NCBI GenBank assembly: GCA_037440765.1
Contig: JBBITL010000126.1
Span: 1-9,239, forward strand
DNA from: DTKY01 sp037440765
GTDB lineage: Bacteria > Acidobacteriota > Terriglobia > Bryobacterales > Bryobacteraceae
DNA length: 9,239 bases
Reading direction: 5' to 3'
The position numbers were made by a program, and so were the translations under genes. Positions 1-4,995 of this stretch are shown one piece after another. The notes below the pieces were generated by a model. It had not been told where the DNA came from and did no database searches. It was given only the letters and a program-made list of their open reading frames with translations. How positions within the stretch are numbered: the stretch's first letter is position 1; each line of letters opens with the position of its first letter.

Positions 1-92
1 CAGTAGGCGGTGACGAGGAGGCTGTGCGTCACTGCGATGACAGCTCGTTTCGTACCGCGACGTGCGGCTAAGCGGTGATACTGCGCCTTGAA
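1..92 (-). pseudogene. IS110-family transposase, C-terminal fragment
   Basis: Read on the minus strand from 92 to 3, thirty codons are open and encode a peptide beginning FKAQYHRLAARRG and continuing TKRAVIAVTHSLL. This matches the conserved C-terminal block of IS110/IS116/IS902 transposases (AQYxRLxxRRGxKRAxxAVxHSLL). The frame runs off the left edge, so the true C-terminus is not visible. The rest of the protein, including the N-terminal DEDD catalytic domain, is missing: at position 93/94 the sequence changes abruptly to the end of an IS66-like element. I could not find the missing part on the far side of that element (after 857). It is therefore a broken gene, not a window-edge truncation of an intact one. 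Family assignment comes from remembered motif similarity over a short peptide; moderately sure. Confidence 0.65.
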
Positions 93-93
93 A

Positions 94-117
94 GTAAGCG
101 TCAAGCGAACTACATCT
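94..117 (+). repeat. IS66-like terminal inverted repeat (tnpC side)
   Basis: Begins GTAAGCGTCA and ends CATCT. Aligned with the complement of 835-857 it shares the first 10 bases exactly, then a C, AAC and CATCT: about 19 identities over 24 columns with one gap. The GTAAG start is characteristic of IS66-family ends. It lies 22 bp beyond the tnpC stop codon. Confidence 0.8.
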
Positions 118-138
118 TGACAGGCGTCGCTGTGGGGG

Positions 139-498
139 CTACCGGTTGCGGGCGGCCCAGGCTGTGGGGGTGAGCTCGGCAAGCCGCTGGATAGAGGTGC
201 GGGCCAGACCGGGCAGCACCGTGCCCAGGCAGTCGCGGGTCGGAATGTTCAGGCGGCGGCAGGTCTCCACGACGGATAAGATGGCCGCTACCTTATCCAG
301 AAGCGCCAGTTGCGCATCGGTGAGCTCTTCGCTCGCCGGACCGTACTTCTGGATCCGCTGGAGTCGCAGCCGGTGCTCCAGCACCTGGACTTTCAACAGC
401 GCCCGCTGGAGTTCCGAGGCAGTGGACTGAAGCTGCTGCTCGAGCTGGGCGATCCGCTGGGCGTCGGAAAGAGCGGGAGTGAAAGCGGGGGCGTTCAC
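139..498 (-). pseudogene. IS66 transposase tnpC with central deletion
   Basis: I take the start as GTG at 498, which overlaps the preceding stop and gives the usual IS66 TnpC N-terminus (VNAPAF, then a leucine/glutamine-rich heptad stretch). The 119-codon product has the TnpC N-terminal coiled coil (about residues 15-45) and the LRLQRIQKYGPASEEL segment that precedes the zinc-finger region. After ALLD (residue 68) it jumps in frame to KVAAILSVVETCRRLNIP and ends with ELTPTAWAAR, the standard IS66 TnpC C-terminus. Full TnpC is about 500 residues, so the zinc finger and the whole DDE catalytic core are gone. It cannot transpose by itself. The frame continues open upstream of 498 to an ATG at 609, but that part overlaps the tnpA-tnpB frame and is not TnpC-like. 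Confidence 0.8.
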
Positions 499-800
499 GG
501 CAGGAAGAGGTGGCCGCTCAGCGGATCGCACAACAGCCGGTCGCCCGCCAGCACCACCGCCAAGCCGCTGCCCGCCGAGTTTGGCCGGGATAGCTCCACA
601 GCCACCCACCGGCCTGGGCCGGTTCCTTCACCGCGCTCCCGCCCCCACTTCCGATAGCGCGCCAACGTCGACAGTGCCAGCCCGTGCTGCCGGCAGAACT
701 CTTCCCGGCCGATCCCACTGGTCTCGTACTCGGCAACCAACCGCTCGGCTTCCGCCCGGCTCCGGCGCCGCCGCCGCCTTCCCACCTGTTCCTCGCTCAC
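495..800 (-). pseudogene. IS66 tnpA-tnpB in-frame fusion remnant
   Basis: A 101-codon frame starts at GTG (800) behind a good GGGAGG ribosome-binding site. Residues 7-52 (arginine-rich start, then SRAEAERLVAEYE and REEFCRQHGLALSTLARYR) are the helix-turn-helix-like N-terminal part of the IS66 accessory protein TnpA. Residues 65-86 (WVAVEL then GLAVVLAG) match the later part of TnpA. At residues 86-88 the sequence passes without a frame change into DRLLCDPLSGHLFL, a hallmark segment from inside TnpB, and then ends P-stop. So the TnpA C-terminus, the TnpB N-terminus and most of the TnpB C-terminus are missing. The stop overlaps the tnpC GTG start (GTGA), the coupling typical of intact IS66 operons. 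The fusion could be translated, but no function is implied. Confidence 0.75.
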
Positions 801-834
801 CCTCCCGGTTCAGCACTGGATCCCCCGCGTGAAC

Positions 835-857
835 AGATGGGTTGGTCTGACGCTTAC
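835..857 (-). repeat. IS66-like terminal inverted repeat (tnpA side)
   Basis: Read on the minus strand it begins GTAAGCGTCA and continues to CATCT, pairing with 94-117. It lies about 35 bp upstream of the tnpA start, as expected for the promoter-proximal end of an IS66 element. No target duplication follows it. Confidence 0.8.
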
Positions 858-970
858 GAAGATCCTGCGGCTCACCGACCTGGACCCGCCGCAACCGCCT
901 GAGGGCCAGGAAACGGTCATGTAGTGACCAAACTCGAAAACCGCCTCCCTGTTTTCAGACGATTACCGGC
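858..970. other. Intergenic, no recognised content
   Basis: This stretch lies between the IS66-like end and the clpP terminator. I see no family I recognise on either strand. It could be the remnant of the locus into which the mobile elements inserted. A short plus-strand frame (residues KILRLTDLD) is open from 859 to a TAG near 923, and a short minus-strand frame is also open, but neither is supported as a gene. Confidence 0.4.
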
Positions 971-990
971 TAAAAGCGCAGACATGCGCT
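971..990 (-). terminator. Probable rho-independent terminator of clpP
   Basis: On the minus strand the sequence AGCGCA (990-985), loop TGTC, TGCGCT (980-975) forms a perfect 6-bp stem followed immediately by TTTTA (974-970). The stem begins inside the clpP stop codon (TAG, 991-989), so the terminator starts with the last codon. The stem is short and the U-run is only four, so strength may be modest. Confidence 0.6.
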
Positions 991-1606
991 AGAGCTTGGC
1001 AACGGGGGACAACTCGCGGCTGGTGATGACGCGGTCGATCATGCCGTACTCGACGGCCTGTTGCGGGTCCATGATGTAGTCGCGGTCCACATCGCGCGCG
1101 ACCTTTTCGACCTGCTGCCCGGTGGCCTCGGCCAGAATCATGTTGAGGCTTTCCCGCATACGCAGGATCTCCTTGGCGTATATGTCGATATCGGCCGCCT
1201 GCCCGGCCAGGCCGCTCATGGACGGCTGGTGGATGAGAATCCGCGAGTGAGGCAGGCTGTAGCGCTTGCCCTTGGTTCCGGCGGCCAGCAGGACGGCGCC
1301 CATGGAGGCCGCCTGTCCAACGCAGATGGTGACGATGTCGGGCTCGACGAAGCGCAGCGTGTCCAGTATCGCCAGCCCCGCGGTGATCGATCCGCCGGGA
1401 GTATTGATGTAGAGGGAGATGTCCTTCTCGGGGTCCTCGGCCGCCAGGAACAGCATCTGGGCTATGACCAGGTTGGCCACCGTATCGTCGATCGGCGTGC
1501 CGAGGAAGATGATGTTCTCCCGGAGCAGCCGCGAGTAAATGTCGTAAGCCCGCTCGCCTCGGGCGGTTTGCTCGACCACCATGGGGACCAACACGGAATT
1601 TGTCAT
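989..1606 (-). CDS. clpP: ATP-dependent Clp protease proteolytic subunit ClpP
   Basis: 205 residues, normal length for ClpP. It is the barrel-forming serine peptidase (S14 family) that degrades proteins fed to it in the cytoplasm by an AAA+ unfoldase such as ClpX or ClpA/ClpC. The catalytic triad is intact: Ser101 in GQAASMGA, His126 in ILIHQP, and Asp176 in DVDRDY, where Arg175-Asp176 is the conserved pair used in tetradecamer assembly. The oxyanion-loop motif NTPGGSITAG is at 68-77. The start is ATG at 1606, with AGGA about 10 bases upstream. The gene lies 34 bp downstream of the Rrf2-family regulator on the same strand and is probably co-transcribed with it. A hairpin terminator overlaps its stop. 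No clpX or tig gene is adjacent in this window, unlike the common tig-clpP-clpX order, so it may be a second ClpP paralogue. Identity is very sure; paralogue status is inference. Confidence 0.97.
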   Translation of the reverse strand: MTNSVLVPMVVEQTARGERAYDIYSRLLRENIIFLGTPIDDTVANLVIAQMLFLAAEDPEKDISLYINTPGGSITAGLAILDTLRFVEPDIVTICVGQAASMGAVLLAAGTKGKRYSLPHSRILIHQPSMSGLAGQAADIDIYAKEILRMRESLNMILAEATGQQVEKVARDVDRDYIMDPQQAVEYGMIDRVITSRELSPVAKL

Positions 1607-1640
1607 CCTTTCATCCTGCCGGTCCCCTGGCGGGGGCCGC

Positions 1641-2102
1641 TCACTTGCTGGCGGGGCGCTTCGCGCGGCGTGGCCGGGCGAGCGACTTCCGCTTCTCCTC
1701 CAGCGCCGTCTGAATGTCGGCGATGGAAGTGCTCTCCAAGTATTTTATGATACGCTTCCGCAGCGCCGTCCAGGCGTCGTGCATTCCGCAGGGCTGCTCG
1801 TCGTTGCACTCGGCGAGGCCGCTGGCGCACCTCTCGTAGCCCTCCAGTCCGTCGAGCGCCTGCACGATGTGCATCAGGCTGACATCCTCGGGCCTCTGCC
1901 GCAGGTGAAAGCCTCCGGTGGGCCCCTTGCTCGAACGCAACAGGCCCTTGCGGGCGAGCTGCTGAAGAATCTTCGCCAGGAAGTGCGTGGGGATCCCCTC
2001 CTCCCGCGCGATGTTCTTCACCATCGCATACTTGCCCTCAGGCACCCGCGTGAGGTGAACGAAGGCGCGAATCGCGTATTCCGCCGAACGTGAGTAGATC
2101 AT
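1641..2102 (-). CDS. Rrf2-family transcriptional regulator, probable Fe-S sensor
   Basis: 153 residues, typical of the Rrf2 family (IscR, NsrR, RsrR, CymR relatives). The N-terminus MIYSRSAEYAIRAFVHL and the winged-helix segment IPTHFLAKILQQLARKGLLRS (37-57, recognition helix), then GPTGGFHL (60-67), are diagnostic. Three cysteines, Cys92, Cys99 and Cys105 (C-x6-C-x5-C), lie in the position of the Fe-S ligands of IscR and NsrR, followed by CGMHDAW. The protein could therefore sense iron-sulfur status, oxidation or nitric oxide; which signal cannot be told from sequence. The C-terminus is basic (LARPRRAKRPASK). The start is ATG at 2102, with a GAGGGGG ribosome-binding site about 5 bases upstream. 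A promoter-like sequence inside an inverted repeat just upstream suggests autoregulation. clpP follows 34 bp downstream, making it a likely target or at least co-expressed. Confidence 0.93.
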   Translation of the reverse strand: MIYSRSAEYAIRAFVHLTRVPEGKYAMVKNIAREEGIPTHFLAKILQQLARKGLLRSSKGPTGGFHLRQRPEDVSLMHIVQALDGLEGYERCASGLAECNDEQPCGMHDAWTALRKRIIKYLESTSIADIQTALEEKRKSLARPRRAKRPASK

Positions 2103-2121
2103 CCTGCCCCCTCAGACTGCC

Positions 2122-2168
2122 GGACTCCGTACTCCTCAATCATAATAATTTCGGAGTCCAGCCCGCAA
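2122..2168 (-). promoter_or_regulatory. Putative rrf2-clpP promoter within an inverted-repeat operator
   Basis: In the 71-bp gap between the amidase stop and the Rrf2 start, perfect 8-bp arms ggactccg (2122-2129) and cggagtcc (2152-2159) flank a 22-bp AT-rich centre. On the minus strand that centre holds TATGAT (2144-2139), or alternatively TATTAT (2147-2142). A TTGCGG hexamer (2168-2163) lies 18 bp upstream of TATGAT, giving a plausible sigma-70 promoter. The repeat arms straddle the -10 box, where a repressor would block polymerase. Rrf2 proteins commonly bind dyads in their own promoters. Alternatively the dyad could be a weak transcription-end hairpin for the amidase, but no U-run follows. 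Confidence 0.45.
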
Positions 2169-2173
2169 TCGCC

Positions 2174-3475
2174 TCAGGGGCGGCTGGTCTGGGAGACCTG
2201 GAAGCGGCTCAGGGTGGAGGCATACTGCGACACCCCTCTGTAAAGCCCTTCGGCGATTTTCTGGCGGTAGCCGTCGGTCCTGAGCAGTTTTTCCTCGCGG
2301 GGGTTGCTGATGAATGCGATCTCGGTCAGCACCGACGGCATGGACGCGCCTATCAGGACAACGAAGGGAGCCTTGCGCACACCCCGGTCCCGGGAGGCGG
2401 CATTGGCGCCCGCCAGTTCCTTGTGCAGGGCGGCCTGAACCCTGGCCGCGAACTCCCGGGATTCCTCGATCTTGTCCTTCAGGGCGATCTTCTCGATCAG
2501 CCCCTGCAACTCGCTGATGGTCCGGTGGCTGCTCGCGTTCTCCCTGGCTGCCACTTCCATGGCGCCGCGGTCGGTGGTGAAGTTCAGGTAGTAGGTTTCC
2601 GAGCCTGCAGCCGTGCGGATTCCGGCGTTGGCGTGAATGGAAAGAAACAGGTCAGCCTTGTGCTCGTTGGCCAATGCCGTGCGCGCCTCCAGCGGCACCG
2701 TCACATCCTCGGTGCGCGTGTAGACGACCTCGGCTCCCAGGCGCTCCTGGATCAGGGCGCCCAGCCGCAGCGCGACGTCCAGAACCAGGTCCTTTTCCAT
2801 CAGGCCGGTCGGGCCGATGGAACCTGTGTCGCTCCCTCCGTGGCCCGGGTCTATCACCACACGCTCGAGCTTGAGACCCAGGGCGCGGACCAGCGAGGGG
2901 CTCCCGGTCACAGCCTTCCTGGCGGGCAGGGGGATTCTCTCGTCCCTGGCGGTGGCAGGCTCCGGCTGAGGCACCGGCTTGAATTCCGGAACAGCGGGCG
3001 GCCGGGCGGGCGGCTCAGCGAACCGCTCCACAGGCGCCTGGCCGCGAGGCCGCAGTTCCACCACCAGACGGTCCGGATTGGTCAATTGGGCCGAGGTGAT
3101 GTCCACCGGTTGTCCGAGGTCCAGCACCACCCGCGTCACCGACAGCCGCGTCTCCGACACCCGTATCTGTTTCAGCAGCCGGTCGCCGACCGGGATGGTG
3201 TGGACCTTCTCTTTGATGAAGACCGGCCGGGCGCCCAGGATGTCGAAGTAGACCCGGTCCGGGCCGGACAGCCGGTCGTGGCGATACTGGAACTCGCCGC
3301 TGACCTCGATGGCGACACGCGTGCTGTCTCCGAGCGCCCAGTGGCGGACGCTGCGCACCTCCATGGCGCGGCCGCTGTTGGCGGGGGCCTCGGCGGCGCA
3401 GGCGGCGGCAGCCAGCACGGCCCACCCCAGGGCCAGCGCCTGTGGCCGCCTGCCGCCGATGAGCCGCGAGATCAC
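2174..3475 (-). CDS. N-acetylmuramoyl-L-alanine amidase (AMIN + Amidase_3, AmiC-like)
   Basis: 433 residues. It cleaves the amide bond between N-acetylmuramic acid and the stem peptide of peptidoglycan in the periplasm, typically for daughter-cell separation. Domains in order: N-terminal export signal (about 1-30, hydrophobic ALALGWAVLAAAACAAEA); AMIN domain (about 38-142) with the beta-rich RVYFDIL and RLVVEL strands, which usually targets septal peptidoglycan; a proline-rich linker (about 145-195); and the zinc-dependent Amidase_3 domain (about 205-420). All expected metal and catalytic residues are present: His212 (DPGHGGSD), Glu227 (LMEKD), His281 (SIHAN) and Glu385 (LTEIAF). The insert around 315-345 may be the autoinhibitory helix seen in AmiC-type enzymes that answer to EnvC/NlpD-like activators. 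The ATG at 3475 lies 5 bp after the transglycosylase stop, so the two are almost certainly one transcript. A lipoprotein reading (AAAC) is weak. Confidence 0.93.
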   Translation of the reverse strand: MISRLIGGRRPQALALGWAVLAAAACAAEAPANSGRAMEVRSVRHWALGDSTRVAIEVSGEFQYRHDRLSGPDRVYFDILGARPVFIKEKVHTIPVGDRLLKQIRVSETRLSVTRVVLDLGQPVDITSAQLTNPDRLVVELRPRGQAPVERFAEPPARPPAVPEFKPVPQPEPATARDERIPLPARKAVTGSPSLVRALGLKLERVVIDPGHGGSDTGSIGPTGLMEKDLVLDVALRLGALIQERLGAEVVYTRTEDVTVPLEARTALANEHKADLFLSIHANAGIRTAAGSETYYLNFTTDRGAMEVAARENASSHRTISELQGLIEKIALKDKIEESREFAARVQAALHKELAGANAASRDRGVRKAPFVVLIGASMPSVLTEIAFISNPREEKLLRTDGYRQKIAEGLYRGVSQYASTLSRFQVSQTSRP

Positions 3476-3480
3476 TGTGT

Positions 3481-4143
3481 CTACCTCGTCAGAACGTACA
3501 GGTTGCCGTGCGCGTCGATGCGCTGTTCAATCGGCCGGTAGGCCGGGGCGGGCGGCTCCGCCGGGGTGGATGCCCCGCCGGCGCCGGTCCGTCTCGCGGT
3601 TGCGTACCTGCTCGTGATGGAACGCACGTACTGCCGCGTCTCGGGGTAGGGCGGGATTCCACGGTGGCGAATCACGGCCCCTTCCCCTGCGTTGTAAGCG
3701 GCCAGAGCCAGTTCCTGGCTCCCGAACATGTCCATCAGGTCGCGCAGATAGCTGACGCCGGCCTGCAAGTTCTCCGTGATGTTGAAACTGTTGGCGGCGC
3801 CATAGCGCCGGGCCGTGGCGGGCATCAACTGCATCAGGCCCTGTGCGCCCTTGGGCGAAACGGCGAACGGGTTGTAGCTGCTCTCGGCCTGAATCACAGC
3901 GTGCACCAGAAGCGGGTCCAGGCCTCGATCGAGAGCCGCTTTGCGTACCGCCTCCGGAACCCGGGCGGAGGTCTTCGCTCCCGCGCGCGCGACGGGCGCG
4001 GCCACCACCGCACGGACAAGCCGGCCCGTGCGCGGGTCGGCGCGCACCACCGAGGATGCCCGGGCGGGATAATCCTCCAGCCCGCCCGCGAATCCAGGCA
4101 GGGCGAAGAACAGGCACCCCAGCAGACTCAAACAGGAACGCAT
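3481..4143 (-). CDS. Lytic transglycosylase, SLT domain (family 1)
   Basis: 220 residues, secreted. It cuts the MurNAc-GlcNAc glycan bond of peptidoglycan, forming 1,6-anhydro ends. A Sec signal peptide spans about 1-19 (LSLLGCLFFALPGFA, then GG). The SLT domain covers about 65-180, with catalytic Glu87 in IQAESSYNPFAVSPKGA, the GLMQLMPATA motif (102-111), AYNAGEGAV (149-157) and PPYPETRQYV (164-173). These are all the conserved blocks of this fold. The C-terminal tail (202-220) has a IDAHGNLYVLTR segment, like short repeats found at the ends of other secreted transglycosylases. It is the first gene of a minus-strand cluster and is followed after 5 bp by an amidase, so the two enzymes attack both glycan and peptide linkages. 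The ATG at 4143 is the only sensible start before the signal peptide. No strong ribosome-binding site is visible. Confidence 0.93.
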   Translation of the reverse strand: MRSCLSLLGCLFFALPGFAGGLEDYPARASSVVRADPRTGRLVRAVVAAPVARAGAKTSARVPEAVRKAALDRGLDPLLVHAVIQAESSYNPFAVSPKGAQGLMQLMPATARRYGAANSFNITENLQAGVSYLRDLMDMFGSQELALAAYNAGEGAVIRHRGIPPYPETRQYVRSITSRYATARRTGAGGASTPAEPPAPAYRPIEQRIDAHGNLYVLTR

Positions 4144-4159
4144 TTTTCTGTTTTATGGA

Positions 4160-4165
4160 ATTATA
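4160..4165 (-). promoter_or_regulatory. Candidate -10 box for the transglycosylase-amidase transcript
   Basis: A perfect TATAAT on the minus strand ends 16 bases before the transglycosylase ATG. It lies in the AT-rich 55-bp stretch 4144-4198, which stands out from the GC-rich surroundings. No good -35 hexamer is seen at 16-18 bp, so it may be activator-dependent or a chance match. The predicted untranslated leader would be only about 10 bases. Confidence 0.4.
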
Positions 4166-4198
4166 GCCCTAATTGCCGCCCAATGCTATCATTTTCAC

Positions 4199-4231
4199 AT
4201 GAAAGCCGCCCGAGCCGCGCGGCCCGCCTGA
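4199..4231 (+). other. Possible 10-codon leader ORF upstream of the ABC ATPase
   Basis: ATG at 4199 opens a frame encoding MKAARAARPA whose TGA (4229-4231) overlaps the ABC ATPase ATG as TGATG. No ribosome-binding site precedes either ATG. A TATCAT hexamer (4187-4192) would place transcription start near 4199, which would make the mini-ORF leaderless. It could couple translation of the ATPase or be coincidental; a sequence this short proves nothing. Confidence 0.25.
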
Positions 4232-4995
4232 TGCTGGGACAATACCCTCACTACATTGAGTTCCGCCACGTCTATAAGACGTTCGACCAGCCCGTTTTGG
4301 ACGGCGTCGATTTTTACGTGGATCCCGGCGAGACGGTGGCGATCATCGGGCGGAGCGGCGTGGGCAAGTCCGTCACCCTGGCGCACATCATGGGCTTCCT
4401 GAAGCCGGACGCGGGCAATGTGATCGTGGCTCACGAGGACATCACCGGCTGGGGGGAGTCGCAACTGCGGCGTATCCGCAGGAAAGTGACCATGGTTTTC
4501 CAGAGCGGCGCCCTGTTCGATTCGCTTTCGGTGTGCGAGAACATCCTGTTCTCCCTGGAGTTGCGCGAGGATTACGACTCCGCCAACAAGATCGACGTGG
4601 TCGACGGGCTGCTCGGCATGGTGGGGCTGAGCGAATACCGGGACGCCTGGCCTAGCGACCTTTCCACCGGGCACCGCCGCGCGGTGGCCATCGCCCGGGC
4701 GCTGGCCGCGCAGCCGGAGTGTATCCTGTACGACGAGCCGACCACCATGGTGGACCCGCTCATGTCGGACCTGCTGATGAATCTGATGCAGCGGCTCAAA
4801 GAGCAGCTCCGTCTCACCTCGGTGGTGGTGACACACGACCTGGACCTGATGCGGAGGGTGGCCGACCGGGTGGTGGTGCTGCACGAGGGACGCGTGATCT
4901 ATGCGGGGCCGGTCGCCGACGTGGAAAGGGCGGACCACCCCCATATCCGGTCGTTCCTGGACTTGGACCGGGTCGCGACGGGCTCAGTTGCCTGA
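4231..4995 (+). CDS. ABC transporter ATP-binding protein, Mla (MlaF)-like
   Basis: 254 residues. It is an ATPase of the MlaF/Ttg2A type, which in Gram-negative bacteria powers phospholipid or other hydrophobic-molecule traffic between membranes with MlaE permease and MCE-domain MlaD. Visible motifs: Walker A GRSGVGKS (40-47), Q-loop Gln91 in MVFQSGALFDSLSV, signature region LSTGHRRAVAIARAL (144-158), Walker B CILYDE (164-169, catalytic Glu169), D-loop TTMVDP and switch His202 (VTHDL). The phrase FQSGALFDSL is typical of the Mla group. Deviations from the usual LSGG(M/Q) and TTGLDP are seen (LSTGH, TTMVDP). The start is the ATG at 4231: no ATG, GTG or TTG lies in frame between the transglycosylase promoter and this point, and the product begins at the normal place for the family. 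No permease or MCE gene follows, because the next gene is convergent and overlaps its last 12 bases. Confidence 0.88.
   Translation: MLGQYPHYIEFRHVYKTFDQPVLDGVDFYVDPGETVAIIGRSGVGKSVTLAHIMGFLKPDAGNVIVAHEDITGWGESQLRRIRRKVTMVFQSGALFDSLSVCENILFSLELREDYDSANKIDVVDGLLGMVGLSEYRDAWPSDLSTGHRRAVAIARALAAQPECILYDEPTTMVDPLMSDLLMNLMQRLKEQLRLTSVVVTHDLDLMRRVADRVVVLHEGRVIYAGPVADVERADHPHIRSFLDLDRVATGSVA

Larger units (their letters stand above)
94..857 (-). mobile_element. Internally deleted IS66-family element (764 bp)
   Basis: Both ends carry the IS66-type terminus GTAAGCG (left end at 94 reading right, right end at 857 reading left). Inside, on the minus strand, are recognisable pieces of all three IS66 genes in normal order: tnpA (about 800-541), a tnpB scrap (about 542-498) and tnpC (498-139). 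A full IS66 element is roughly 2.5 kb, so about two thirds is missing. The losses are three separate internal deletions near 540, 500 and 295, each leaving an open frame. The element cannot encode a complete transposase, but its ends could still be mobilised by a relative elsewhere in the genome. The 8-bp flanks (ccttgaaa on the left, gaagatcc on the right) do not match, so the usual IS66 8-bp target duplication is absent. Orientation is given by the tnp genes. Confidence 0.85.

Noticed and set aside
498..609. ATG at 609 as the tnpC start
   Set aside because: The first 37 residues would overlap the tnpA-tnpB frame and are glycine/arginine-rich, unlike TnpC. GTG at 498 gives the normal family N-terminus.
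310..902. Several plus-strand frames inside the IS66-like element
   Set aside because: They are Pro/Arg/Ser-rich shadows of tnpA and tnpC remnants, which match known IS66 proteins on the minus strand.
1061..1750. Plus-strand frame opposite clpP
   Set aside because: Antisense to an intact clpP with a full catalytic triad; no independent support.
2090..3541. 483-codon plus-strand frame opposite the amidase
   Set aside because: The amidase on the minus strand has every catalytic residue. The plus frame is low-complexity GC-driven sequence with no recognisable motif.
3481..4143. Lipobox LLGC at residues 7-10 of the transglycosylase
   Set aside because: The hydrophobic stretch before the cysteine is too short. 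A Sec cleavage after about residue 19 fits better.
3508..4230. N-terminal extension of the ABC ATPase frame upstream to 3508
   Set aside because: It would run antisense through the whole transglycosylase gene and its promoter. The ATPase homology begins just after ATG 4231.
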